The translations under genes were made by a program, and so were the position numbers. From positions 1-16,225 of the forward strand of contig MU657603.1 of NCBI GenBank assembly GCA_026770575.1: DNA of 16,225 nucleotides, given 5' to 3'. Positions within the stretch are counted from its first letter, which is position 1. Every line of letters starts with the position of its first letter. Positions 9,601 to 16,225 of this stretch are shown piece by piece. A model generated the notes under the pieces. That model was not told the DNA's origin. It searched no databases and saw only the letters and a list, made by a program, of their open reading frames with translations. The DNA is from Pelagophyceae sp. CCMP2097 (taxonomy: Eukaryota; Sar; Pelagophyceae).

Positions 9601-12600
9601 TGGAAGATAAAGCTTTATTTGCCGCGGAGCTCGATTTGCGGACCGCCGCCCTCGTCCACCCCGCCGCCGCGCCGCCGCCGTCCGTGGCTTCGATGGACTC
9701 TCCGGCGAGTCCATCGAAGTCGGGGACCGCAAAGGGCAAAGGGCGGAAAACGACGACGCGGCAGAATTCCGATTCATTCAAGTCGCCGACCCCTTCGAAC
9801 AAGTCCATCGCCGCGCCCGGCAGCGACGACGTCGTGGACAAGTGCAACGAGCGAGCCTACTTTGTCGACTTTCTACGCGACGCCGTCTACGACGACGACG
9901 GCCAGCTCGTGGAAGAGGCCCCAAAGACGTACGAGCTCGGCGGGTCGCTGCCTGAGCTGCGGGTGCGCGTGCTCAGCTTCCTCCAGAGGCACAACGAGAC
10001 CTTTCCCGCGCGGCAGATGCACCTCGTCGTCTTTGACGACGCGCTGCAGCACCTCCTCCGCCTCTCCAGAGTGCTCGGGATGCCGCGAGGGAGCATGATG
10101 CTCGTCGGCGTCGGAGGGTCCGGGAAGCAGTCGCTGACGAACCTGGCCGCTTTCATTGCGGGTCATGAGCTCTTCCAGATCGCGGTGACGAAGACTTATA
10201 CTTTAAACTCGTTTTTGGACGACATCCGGGCCATGTACAAGGCGTGCAGCCAGCAGCGACGCAAGGCCACGTTCGTCTTTACGGACGCGCAAATCAAAGA
10301 CGAAAACTTTTTAGAAGTGCTAAACTCGTTCCTCACGACGGGAGAGGTCTCGGGCCTCTTCCCAAAGGACGAGGTCGGCGTCATGGCCGCCGACCTGCGC
10401 GCCTGGGCCGCGAAGAGGCCGGACTACGCGGACACGCCCGAGTTTCTAGCAAAGAACTTTTACGACACCGTTCGGGCCAACTTGCATGTCGTCCTCTGCT
10501 TCTCGCCGGTGAACGTCAAGTTTGCGGAGCGGGCGCGCAAGTTTCCTGGTCTGATCAACGGGACGTCGGTGGATTGGTTCCTTACATGGCCAAAAGAAGC
10601 TCTTTTGTCTGTCTCGCGCGGCTTCATCGAATCAATGGGAGCCGAGCTGCAGGGCGACGCTGCGACGAAGGAGTCGCTGATGCAGCACATGGCTTATGTT
10701 CATGGGGCCGTCGTGGAATCCTGCGACGAGTACTACCAGACGATGAGGCGAAGAGTCTACCAGACGCCGCGGTCGTACCTCTCCTTTTTAGCAGACTACC
10801 GGAGCGTCTATTCGCGCAAGCTGGCCGAGGTGGAGAACAAGGCGTCTAGGGTCGTCGTCGGTCTGGACAAGCTTCGTCAGGGCGCCGAAGACGTAGAGTC
10901 GATGAAGGTCGTTTTGGCAGATGAGGAAGTCGAGCTGCGCGCGGCCAACGCGACCACGACGGCCATGCTCGGCGACCTGCAGCGGTCCTCAATGGCGGCG
11001 AAGAAGGAGGCGGACTCTGTGCAGAAGATTAAAGAGGGCTGCCTGGCCGAGGCGGCCGCAATCGGCGAAGAGAAGAGAGCGGCGGAGAAGGATTTGGCGG
11101 CGGCGCAGCCCTTTGTGGACGAGGCGGAGCGCGCGGTGAACAGCATCAAGCCCGCCGATTTGAACGAGCTGAAGAAACTGCAGAAGCCTTCCGATATTAT
11201 CAAGCTGATTTTTGACGTCGTCGGGATCCTCAAGATGGAAAAGCTGGAAAAGGTCACCATGGCCGAGATCACGCTGGGCATCGGCAAGGAGAAGACGACA
11301 TTCAACTTCCCAAAGGACTCTTTCAAACTCTGCCAGCAGGGCATGTTGGCAGACTCGCGTTTTTTACAGCACATTTTCACCTTTTCAAAGCACGAAAAGG
11401 ACTTTATCAACGACGAGACCATCGAGCTGATGATGCCCTACTTGGAGCTGGAAGGCTACTCTGCCCTCGTCGCGAGAAACGCCTCAAAGGCGGCAGAGGG
11501 GCTCTGCATCTGGTCCCGTGCAATGTCGTCGTACACCGGGGCCGCGAAGATAGTAAAGCCAAAGCTCGAGGCCCTCAAGCTCGCAGAGGCCCGCTTGGCA
11601 GACGCGCAGCGCGGAACCGCGCCGTTTGGAAAACCCGGCCTTTTGAAACTTGGACGGTTTCGAAAACCGCCTCGTCTAGGCGCGACCTGGACCGTGCCGA
11701 GGCGAAGCTGCAGGCGTGCCTTGCCACGCTGGCCGGGCTGCAGCAGGACTTTGAGGCTCAAATGGACTTAAAAAAGCGTCTGGAGGAGAGCGCGGCGGCG
11801 ACGCGGGTCAAGATGGAAATGGCCACAAACCTAATCTCGGGCCTCGCCGGCGAGCGCGCTCGGTGGACGCAGGACGCGGCCAAGTTCGACTCGACGAAGC
11901 GCGCCCTGGTCGGGGACGTGGCCGTCGGCTGCGCGTTTGTGTCGTACTGCGGGCCCTTCAACCAGGAATTCCGAGAAGCCATGGTCCACGGCGAGCGGCC
12001 GCGCCCTTTGGAAAACCGCGCGTCGCAAAGGCGCGAGCAGGGCAGAGGTTTTGGTAAAGGCCCCGTCATCCGCGGAGAATGCCCGGTGAAAACACGCGCG
12101 TCGCTAGGCAAGCTGACGGCGGACCTGAAGAAGCGGAGCGTGCCGTGTACGGCGTCGCTGGACATCGTGGCGCTGCTGGCCGACGTGGGGACCATTGGCG
12201 ATTGGAACCAAGAGGGCCTTCCCACCGACTTGCTCTCCATCCAAAACGGCATTTTGGTGACGCGGTCTTCCAGATACCCTTTGCTCATCGACCCTCAGGG
12301 CCAGGCGCTGCACTGGATCCGGAAGCACGAGGCCGACCGCATGCCCTTGTTTGGCCTGTCGACGATGAACCACCCAAAGCTGCGGGACCACGTCGAGCTA
12401 TCCATGGCCGAGGGCAAGGCGCTCATCGTGACGTGTGTCGAGGAGGAGCTGGACCCGATTCTGGACCCGGTGCTGCAGAAGCAGATTGTGACAAAGGGCA
12501 AGTCCAAGTATATCAATATTGGAGACAAACTCTGCGAGTACAACGACGACTTCATGGCCTACTTCATCACGAGGTGCGCCTATGGAAACCGCTGCGGGCC

Positions 12601-15600
12601 TTTAAAACGAAGACGCGCAAACGCGTAGGCTGCCCAACCCGTCGTTCTCGCCAGAGGACCAGGCCAAGACGACCGTCGTCGACTTTACCGTGACGATGAA
12701 GGGCTTGGAGGAGCAGCTGCTGGGCCGCGTCATCCAAAAGGAGCAGCGGTCCCTGGAGGAGCAGCTGACGACAGTTTTAGAAGAGGTGGCCAACAACACC
12801 AAAGCCCTGCTGCGCCTCGACGAGCTGCTCCTGGAGCGCCTCTCCGCGAGCTCGGGCAATCTTTTAGACGACGCCGAACTCATCGCCGTTAATGCCCGCG
12901 CCGAAAACGCGATTGTGGAAAAGGGGAGACGCCCGGGACGGAGAGCGGGACTGCACGGAGAGAGATGAGACACGAGTCACCCCTTTTGCGTCTAGGTGCT
13001 CGCGGAGACGAAGTCCAAGGCGACGGAGGTGAACGACAAGCTCGTGGCCGCGGCGGCGACGCGGGAATCGATCAACGACAAGCGCGAGTCTTACCGCCCG
13101 GCGGCGACGCGGGGCAGCGTCTTGTATTTTGTTGTGGTGGACGTCTCGCGCGTCAACGTCATGTACCAGACGTCACTGGACCAGTTCCAGGCCCTTTTCG
13201 ACAGTGCGATGGACGGCGCGGACCGCGCGGCTGTCGCGGCCAAACGTGTCCACAACATTATAGACACCATGACGTACACCGTCTACCGCGCGGTCAACCG
13301 CGGCCTCTACGAGCGCGACCGTTTAGCTTTCAAGCTGCTGTTGCTCTTCACCATGCTCCTCACCGCGGGCCGCCTCACCGCGCGGGAAGTGACGCTGTTC
13401 CTCAAGGGCGGCGCGGCTCTGGACGTGGCGTCGGCGCCGAAGAAGCCCGCTTCGCTGGCCTGGCTCAGCGGCGCGGCTTGGTTGAACGCGGTGCAGTTGG
13501 GGCAAGATTGTGTGATGTTCAAAGACCTGCCAGAGGACCTCGCGCGCAACGAGGCCGCCTGGAAACACTGGTACGCGGAGAACGAGCCGGAGAAGCGCGA
13601 GGTGCCGACGTACGACGCGCGCTTCGACGCCGGCGGGTCGGGCGCCTTTGCGCGGCTTTTGCTGATCCGGGCGCTGCGCGAGGACCGCGTGATTCTAGTC
13701 GTCCACGAGTTCATCCGCACGTCGGAATTCCTCGACGCCCAGGGCGCCAAGCTGCCCTGCCTCGGCCCGCGCTACGTCGAAAACGTCCAGGATACTTTGG
13801 AGGCGTCGATTTATCCTGCGACGTCCGCGGCGACGCCCGTCGTCTTCCTTTTATCCGCCGGCGCCGACCCCACAGAGTCCGTCGAGGCCTTTGCGCGGCG
13901 GCGGAAGAAGGCCATGCACTGCGTCAGCATGGGCGAGGGCCAGGAGCCCGTGGCGCTGCGGGCGATTAATTCCGCGGCGGCGAACGGGGAATGGGTCGTT
14001 TTGCAAAATTCGCATCTCGGCCTCCCGTTCATGGACGCTTTGGAGGACGTTTTGGCAAAAATCCGCGCCGACGTCGGCGGCGCCGTGCAGCCCGACTTTC
14101 GGCTTTTCATCACCACCGAGCCGCACGCCAAGTTTCCCATCGGCCTGCTGCAGCTCGCAGTCAAGGTCACCACCGAGCCGCCCGCGGGCCTCTCCGCGGG
14201 CCTGCAGAGATCCTTTGCCGTCCTCGTGGACCGGGACAGAATGGAGCGCGTGGAGACGGCGCAGTGGCGCGCCCTGCTGTACGCGCTTTGCTTCGCCCAC
14301 TCTGCGGCCCAGGAGCGGCGCAAGTTCGGGCCGTTGGGGTGGTGCGTGCCCTACGAGTTCAACGACGGGGATTTGAACGCGGCGGTGACTTTTTTAGAAA
14401 GGCATCTCGCCCTCGGCGCGCTGTCCTGGCCGACGCTGCAGTACATGGTCTCGGAGGTGTGCTACGGCGGCAAAATCACAGACGACTACGACCGGCGCCT
14501 CTTCGGGACGTACGCTTCGGCGTGGCTCGCGCCGCAGACGGCCAAGCCGGGCTTCAACTTTGCGCCCGACGTCACCCTGCAGTCGTTGCCGGAAGACTTC
14601 CACTACGCAGTCCCCCAAGGCGAGACGCACGACGCCTTTGCCGCGTACGCAAAGGCTTTGCCAAAGGTCGACTCGCCGGAGATCTTCGGCCTCCACCCGA
14701 ACGCCGACCTCACCTGCCGCAACACGGAAGTGCAGCAGCTCCTGGGGACGATCATCGAGACGCAACCCAAGGCCGGCAGTTCTGCCGGCGGCCGCACGCG
14801 GGAAGATGTTGTGTATGACAAGTGCGCAGAAGTGCTGCCTTTGATGCCCGCCGACTACAAGGAAGACGACTATTTGCGCAGTTTAGATGTCACCGTTCCG
14901 CTCAGCGCCTTTCTCGCCCAAGAGCTGCAGCGCTTCCAAAAGGTCGTCAACGTCGTCCGGGCCGAGTTGTTAGTCATCATGCAGGCCATCCGCGGCGAGG
15001 TCGTGATCACGCGCGGCGTCGTGGCCGGCGTCGACGCGTTGTACGACGCGCGCGTGCCGCCCGCGTGGGTCTTCTCGCCGTCGGGAGACGAGGTCTCCTG
15101 GCAGGCGCCGACCATCGGCCTCTGGGTCGCCGGCGTCGCGGCGAGAGAGCACCTCTTCAGGAACTGGCTGGACCGCGGCCGGCCGCGCGCGTTTTGGCTG
15201 CCGGGGCTCTTCAACCCGTGCGGATTCTTGACCGCGGTGCAGCAGGAGGTGACGCGGGCGCATGCCGCCGACGGCTGGGCATTGGACGGCGTGGCCGTCG
15301 TCTCCGAGGTGACGGAGTACGCTAGGGCCGACCAGGTGCCAAAGGCGCCCGCCGAGGGCGTCTTCGTCCACGGCCTCTCGCTCGATGGCGCGGCGTGGGA
15401 CCGCGCCAACAACGCGCTGTGCGAGTCGGCGCCCAAGGCTTTGTTCTGCGACCTGCCCGTGCTCTACGTGACGTGCGCCGCAGCCGCGAAGAAGGCCGGC
15501 GCGGACCTCGGACCCCACGGAGGCTACCAGTGCCCCGTCTACAAGTACTACGCGCGAACCGACCGCCACTTCATCTGCGCAGTCCAGCTCGGGACGGCGC

Positions 15601-15656
15601 AGAGGCCACAGCACTGGATCCTACGAGGCGTCGCGCTCTTGTGCTTCACAAACTGA
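674..15656 (+). CDS. Axonemal outer-arm dynein heavy chain, DNAH5/DNAH8 (gamma) type, 12 exons
   Basis: This is the ATP-driven motor subunit of an axonemal dynein, which slides doublet microtubules in cilia and flagella. My exon join is 674-1948, 1999-4380, 4427-4589, 4745-6496, 6545-6824, 6889-6991, 7108-8907, 9012-11608, 11680-11990, 12108-12573, 12629-12887 and 12996-15656. It totals 14,049 nt, or 4,682 residues plus a TGA stop, close to the usual 4,500-4,600. The start ATG at 674 has a purine at -3 and G at +4, and the frame is closed upstream by TAG at 578-580 with no other ATG between. Walker A motifs are GPAGTGKT (residues about 1895-1902), GPPGSGKS (about 2180-2187), GGSGTAKS (about 2522-2529) and GVGGSGKQS (about 2951-2959). 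The protein ends in RGVALLCFTN, like family C-termini. The linker, AAA1 and stalk sequence match remembered DNAH5/8 chains better than DNAH9/11 or inner-arm chains. Exon joins were set by reading frame and ungapped family colinearity, without transcript evidence. Confidence 0.93.
1949..1998 (+). other. Intron 1, GT-AG, 50 bp, phase 0
   Basis: The donor is GTGCGT and the acceptor GCGTAG. Exon 1 ends LLWDAD and exon 2 opens VDALLATL. The upstream frame continues to a stop at 2039-2041 and the new frame opens at 1999, so a splice is required. Confidence 0.85.
4381..4426 (+). other. Intron 2, GT-AG, 46 bp, phase 0
   Basis: The donor is GTAAGA and the acceptor ATATAG. Exon 2 ends MDLAED and exon 3 resumes VADELSAIQ. 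The frame hits a stop at 4396-4398 if unspliced. Its last 20 bases closely match the end of intron 7. Confidence 0.9.
4590..4744 (+). other. Intron 3, GT-AG, 155 bp, phase 1, possible introner relative
   Basis: The donor is GTCCAA and the acceptor CTTTAG, splitting an Arg codon C|GT. Splicing joins QEAVERLR to RFKDEL with the same spacing as DNAH5 chains. Unspliced, the exon 3 frame stops at TAG 4742-4744. It is the longest intron here. Starting 8 nt in, it carries CCGCG and then CGTTTGGAAACC, resembling introns 8 and 9. Confidence 0.85.
4745..6490 (+). other. Linker domain (DHC_N2-like)
   Basis: Residues about 1274 to 1858, in exon 4, form the linker, the mechanical lever that swings across the AAA ring during the power stroke. 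Visible family signatures are GEELF near 4798, an RHWLEVF segment near 5120, FMGGDIAKQMPLEAKKF near 5553-5600, GYLEQKRSTFPRFYFVSNP near 5747-5800 and TIHVHQRDVF near 6310-6345, with DFEWLKQARFYW just before AAA1. The FxGGDIAKQxPxEAKRF and CQKSLxGYLExKR blocks are those I associate with DNAH5/8 chains. The join from exon 3 to exon 4 restores a spacing identical to that recalled for DNAH5 between the ERL and GEELF motifs. Confidence 0.85.
6497..6544 (+). other. Intron 4, GT-AG, 48 bp, phase 1, multiple of three
   Basis: The donor is GTGAGT and the acceptor TTCGTAG. The frame stays open through it, so retention would add 16 residues. Removal restores DVDFRYCHEYLGCKERL, which aligns without gaps to the equivalent DNAH5 stretch as I recall it, so I call it an intron. 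The internal GTCTGAC is a plausible branch site. Confidence 0.8.
6825..6888 (+). other. Intron 5, GT-AG, 64 bp, phase 2
   Basis: The donor is GTCAGT and the acceptor GCGCAG, splitting the Arg codon of the AAA1 Walker B motif CFDEFNR. Splicing yields CFDEFNRIELPVLSVVAQQV. Inside is a hairpin-like ACTTTTTCGAAAAGT (6849-6863), an imperfect palindrome. Confidence 0.93.
6992..7107 (+). other. Intron 6, GT-AG, 116 bp, phase 0
   Basis: The donor is GTCCGT and the acceptor TGCTTAG. Exon 6 ends FAFPGDAQ and exon 7 starts VVRLNANVGYFITMNPG. Unspliced, the frame goes out of register and loses the FITMNPGYAGRQE block. Confidence 0.9.
7630..8480 (+). other. AAA2 module
   Basis: The second AAA module lies entirely in exon 7. 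It has Walker A GPPGSGKS at 7690-7713 and a Walker B-region segment [20 protein letters not shown] near 7910-7970, followed by DDNKLLTLANGDRIPM. These blocks are nearly invariant in dyneins. AAA2 in dynein binds nucleotide but is generally regarded as structural because it lacks a full catalytic set. The intact Lys and Ser here fit nucleotide binding. Confidence 0.9.
8620..9530 (+). other. AAA3 module, regulatory ATPase site
   Basis: The third AAA module spans exons 7 and 8. Walker A is GGSGTAKS at 8716-8739. Ala in place of the usual Gly before Lys is normal for dynein AAA3, where GTAKT or GTAKS is the common form. Walker B VFVDDLAMPEVNKWGDQ begins exactly at exon 8 (9012), after the intron at 8908-9011. 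The downstream MDHPGGGKNDVPNRLKRHF block is a dynein hallmark. AAA3 nucleotide state gates the motor in other dyneins. Confidence 0.9.
8908..9011 (+). other. Intron 7, GT-AG, 104 bp, phase 0
   Basis: The donor is GTTAGT and the acceptor CAATAG. Splicing joins GPPAGKSMT to VFVDDLAMPEVN, rebuilding the AAA3 Walker B region. The 3' end (TTTCATCCCGGCA then ATAG) is nearly the same as the end of intron 2. The body is GC-rich with repeated GGGGCCGC (8928-8935 and 8959-8966). Confidence 0.92.
9645..9830 (+). other. Low-complexity Ala/Pro/Ser/Lys insert between AAA3 and AAA4
   Basis: About 60 residues (roughly 2797-2858) are rich in Ala, Pro, Ser, Thr and Lys. They sit between recognisable AAA3 and AAA4 sequence and open with a run of GCC/CCG-type codons. 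The stretch has no hydrophobic pattern and is probably a disordered surface loop. It contains several Ser-Pro and Ser-Lys steps that could be phosphorylated, which is speculation. The DNA includes a perfect 13-bp inverted repeat (9688-9719). The frame stays open throughout and there is no obvious GT-AG pair to remove it. Confidence 0.6.
9688..9719. repeat. Perfect 13-bp inverted repeat inside the coding insert
   Basis: The left arm CTTCGATGGACTC (9688-9700) is the exact reverse complement of the right arm GAGTCCATCGAAG (9707-9719), with a 6-nt spacer TCCGGC. It lies in the low-complexity segment between AAA3 and AAA4 and encodes the Ser-Met-Asp-Ser-Pro to Ser-Pro-Ser-Lys stretch. It could form a strong hairpin in mRNA or single-stranded DNA. 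Confidence 0.85.
9940..10800 (+). other. AAA4 module
   Basis: The fourth AAA module lies in exon 8. Walker A GVGGSGKQS is at 10107-10133 and is followed by LTNLAAFIAG. The Walker B segment KATFVFTDAQIKDENFLEVLNSFL spans about 10263-10334, with TTGEVSGLFPKDE next. All key residues are present. VVLCFSPVNVKFAERARKFPGL, a dynein block, lies near 10488-10555. Confidence 0.9.
10807..11880 (+). other. Stalk coiled coil and microtubule-binding tip
   Basis: CC1 runs from about residue 3184 to 3295 (10807-11140) and is rich in Glu, Lys and Ala with heptad-like spacing. The globular microtubule-binding region follows (about 11140-11540), beginning near NSIKPADLNELKKLQKPSD, a well-known CC1-to-tip junction pattern. 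CC2 runs through 11540-11608 and 11680-11880, ending in MATNLISGLAGERARW, the conserved return to AAA5. Removing the GC-AG intron at 11609-11679 gives CC2 the same length as I recall for DNAH5 from its Val-X-Pro start to the GlnMet/AlaMet position (47 residues), which supports that splice. Confidence 0.88.
11609..11679 (+). other. Intron 8, GC-AG, 71 bp, introner-like
   Basis: The only boundary that restores ADAQRDLDRAEAKLQ with a terminal AG is a GC donor (GCGCGG) and a TCTAG acceptor, phase 2. The element-like block CCGCGCCGTTTGGAAAACC sits at 11617-11635, starting 8 nt inside. GCGCG occurs at both edges (11609-11613 and 11680-11684). An alternative GT donor at 11624 is in frame but adds five residues to the coiled coil. 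Confidence 0.75.
11991..12107 (+). other. Intron 9, GC-AG, 117 bp, introner-like, multiple of three
   Basis: The donor is GCGAGC and the acceptor GTCGCTAG, phase 1. Splicing joins FREAMVHG to KLTADLKKRSVP and gives a spacing within one residue of DNAH5. The frame is open if retained (39 extra residues before AAA5). CCGCGCCCTTTGGAAAACC lies at 11999-12017, 8 nt inside, and matches intron 8 at 18 of 19 positions. No GT donor gives the right phase. Confidence 0.75.
12574..12628 (+). other. Intron 10, GT-AG, 55 bp, phase 2
   Basis: The donor is GTGCGC and the acceptor CGCGTAG, splitting an Arg codon AG|G. Splicing joins DFMAYFITR to LPNPSFSPEDQAKTTVVDF, a dynein hallmark. Unspliced, the frame stops at TAG 12626-12628. 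It contains TATGGAAACC, weakly like the block in introns 3, 8 and 9. Confidence 0.93.
12888..12995 (+). other. Intron 11, GT-AG, 108 bp, phase 0
   Basis: The donor is GTTAAT and the acceptor GCGTCTAG. Splicing joins DDAELIA to VLAETKSKATEVNDKL. If retained, the frame ends at TGA 12966-12968. Eight nt inside it begins CCGCGCCGAAAACG, a possible truncated relative of the intron 8 and 9 block. It shares the terminal CGTCTAG with intron 8. Confidence 0.9.
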
Positions 15657-15865
15657 CCGCCGACCAACTCTACCTTGCGGGCAGATGGACATTTTAAAAA
15701 TTCAGTTAAAAGGTCAAATTCTGGTGGATAATGCAAATGGGCCCGGGCTTTTAGGGTCCACGTCAGGAGGGTGCAGGGGGGTACCACCCCCGACCGGATC
15801 AACCACCTGACTGACTGCTTTTCGCGGAGGCCGACTGATTTCAGGGCCATAAAAAAAACGCAGGA
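15657..15865. other. 3' flank of the dynein gene, tail-to-tail intergenic stretch
   Basis: After the TGA the sequence turns AT-rich at about 15692-15740, which could carry the 3' UTR and poly(A) site, but no AATAAA is present. A GGGGGT/ACCCCC mini-hairpin with a 3-nt loop lies at 15777-15791, a CTGACTGACTG run near 15808-15818, and an A8 run at 15851-15858. Confidence 0.5.
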
Positions 15866-16225
15866 TTACCGCCCCCCGATCAATCTCGAGGGCTCGGAGA
15901 TCCACCCTGCGAACACGCCGGCCCCGGCTGCGCCGAAAGCCGCTGCGCGGTTCTCCGCGACGGTGATGCCCTTTGGCTTGTGCTTTGCCTCGACGTGCTG
16001 CTTCTGGTAGTACTTGGCGACGACCATCAGCTCGGTGGAGCATATGTCGCACACCATGCCCTTCACGCCGCCGGGGAGGATCTTCTTGTTGAACGTGCAC
16101 CGCACGAGAATGCCGCTAATCTCTCACTGGTACTCGATCGTGCCGCTCCACTCGTCGCGGCGCGCGGCGCGCGCCGAGGCGGCGTCGGTGCGCTGCAAAT
16201 CCCTTCGCGCGCACGAGAGGCCATG
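15866..16225 (-). pseudogene. Interrupted minus-strand frame with a Cys2-His2-like motif, runs off the right edge
   Basis: Read on the minus strand, an open frame enters from the right edge and encodes a basic stretch ending DEWSGTIEYQ. It meets TGA at 16124-16126, then continues in the same frame as EISGILVRCTFNKKILPGG and on to a stop just before 15866. It contains CDIC, 14 residues, then HVEAKH, a C-x2-C-x14-H-x4-H arrangement. This resembles, from memory and loosely, the small zinc-finger proteins of the ZNF706/At2g23090 kind, whose second half ends in an H-x-EAKHPK-like segment. No canonical intron removes the TGA: the only in-frame GT-AG across it is 12 nt long. It could be a pseudogene, a gene with a sequencing error, or chance. 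The 3' part (Ala/Gly-rich, ending SRLIGGR) is not recognisable. Confidence 0.35.

Larger units (their letters stand above)
11881..15656 (+). other. AAA5, AAA6 and C-terminal domain
   Basis: AAA5 (about residues 3518-3878) carries CGPFNQEFRE, GLPTDLLSIQNGILVT, SRYPLLIDPQGQA and EELDPILDPVLQK, all dynein hallmarks, and is split by three introns. AAA6 (about 3879-4245) includes WVVLQNSHL near 13990-14018 and FITTEPHAKFPIGLLQ near 14107-14154. AAA5 and AAA6 do not hydrolyse ATP in dyneins, and no canonical Walker A is seen here. The C-terminal domain runs from about residue 4245 to 4682 and includes YMVSEVCYGGKITDDYDRRL near 14441-14500. It has the full length typical of axonemal chains. Exon 12 (2,661 nt) is uninterrupted. 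Confidence 0.9.

Noticed and set aside
11624..11679. Alternative GT donor for intron 8 (GTTTGG at 11624)
   Set aside because: It is in frame but adds five residues (RGTAP) to stalk coiled coil 2, breaking the ungapped match to the family. The equivalent position in intron 9 has no GT. RNA data could overturn this.
15777..15791. GGGGGT/ACCCCC mini-hairpin as a regulatory structure
   Set aside because: Six-base G/C homopolymer arms with a 3-nt loop are expected fairly often by chance in GC-rich DNA, and nothing ties it to a function.
16116..16127. 12-nt GT-AG 'intron' on the minus strand that would remove the TGA
   Set aside because: It is far below the size any spliceosome is known to handle, and all other introns here are at least 46 bp.
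1..16225. Prokaryotic operon, CRISPR array, tRNA, rRNA or prophage content
   Set aside because: No regularly spaced repeats, no cloverleaf or rRNA-like sequence and no bacterial gene order were seen. One spliced eukaryotic gene explains most of the window.

Overview
This window is nuclear eukaryotic DNA. One protein-coding gene fills about 15 kb of it: a complete, plus-strand, multi-exon axonemal dynein heavy chain of the DNAH5/DNAH8 (outer-arm gamma-type) family. My model has 12 exons between 674 and 15656, giving about 4,682 residues. The tail, linker, six AAA modules, stalk and C-terminal domain are all present in the usual order. Family assignment rests on long stretches I recognise from memory: the CFDEFNR and FITMNPGYAGRQELPENL segments of AAA1, the LISGLAG end of the stalk, and the RGVALLC C-terminus. 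No database search was run.

Exons are strongly GC-rich, introns are few (11) and very short (46 to 155 bp), and two introns use GC-AG splice sites. At least two, probably three, introns share a common 5' block starting exactly 8 nt inside the intron, and the preceding 8 nt resemble the first bases of the next exon. That is the layout expected of introners (transposon-derived introns with target-site duplications), described from Aureococcus and Micromonas. Together these suggest a flagellate-lineage alga with a compact GC-rich genome, possibly a pelagophyte or related stramenopile. This placement is an inference.

Layout: 1-673 is non-coding upstream sequence with a short (GGAC/CAGA) tract, a long hairpin at 189-251 and the presumed promoter and 5' UTR. 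674-6490 encodes the tail and linker. 6545-10800 encodes AAA1 to AAA4, with a low-complexity insert at about 9645-9830. 10807-11880 encodes the stalk and microtubule-binding tip. 11881-15656 encodes AAA5, AAA6 and the C-terminal domain. 15657-15865 is a short AT-containing 3' flank. A minus-strand reading frame with a Cys2-His2-like pattern (15866 to the right edge) faces the dynein gene tail to tail; it is interrupted by a TGA and cannot be assigned firmly.

The most interesting material is in the introns (shared introner-like sequence, GC donors, a second shared 3' motif in another intron pair) and in coding-sequence composition (Leu TTA/TTG codons preferentially after T-ending codons, and AT-rich patches at roughly nucleosomal spacing).
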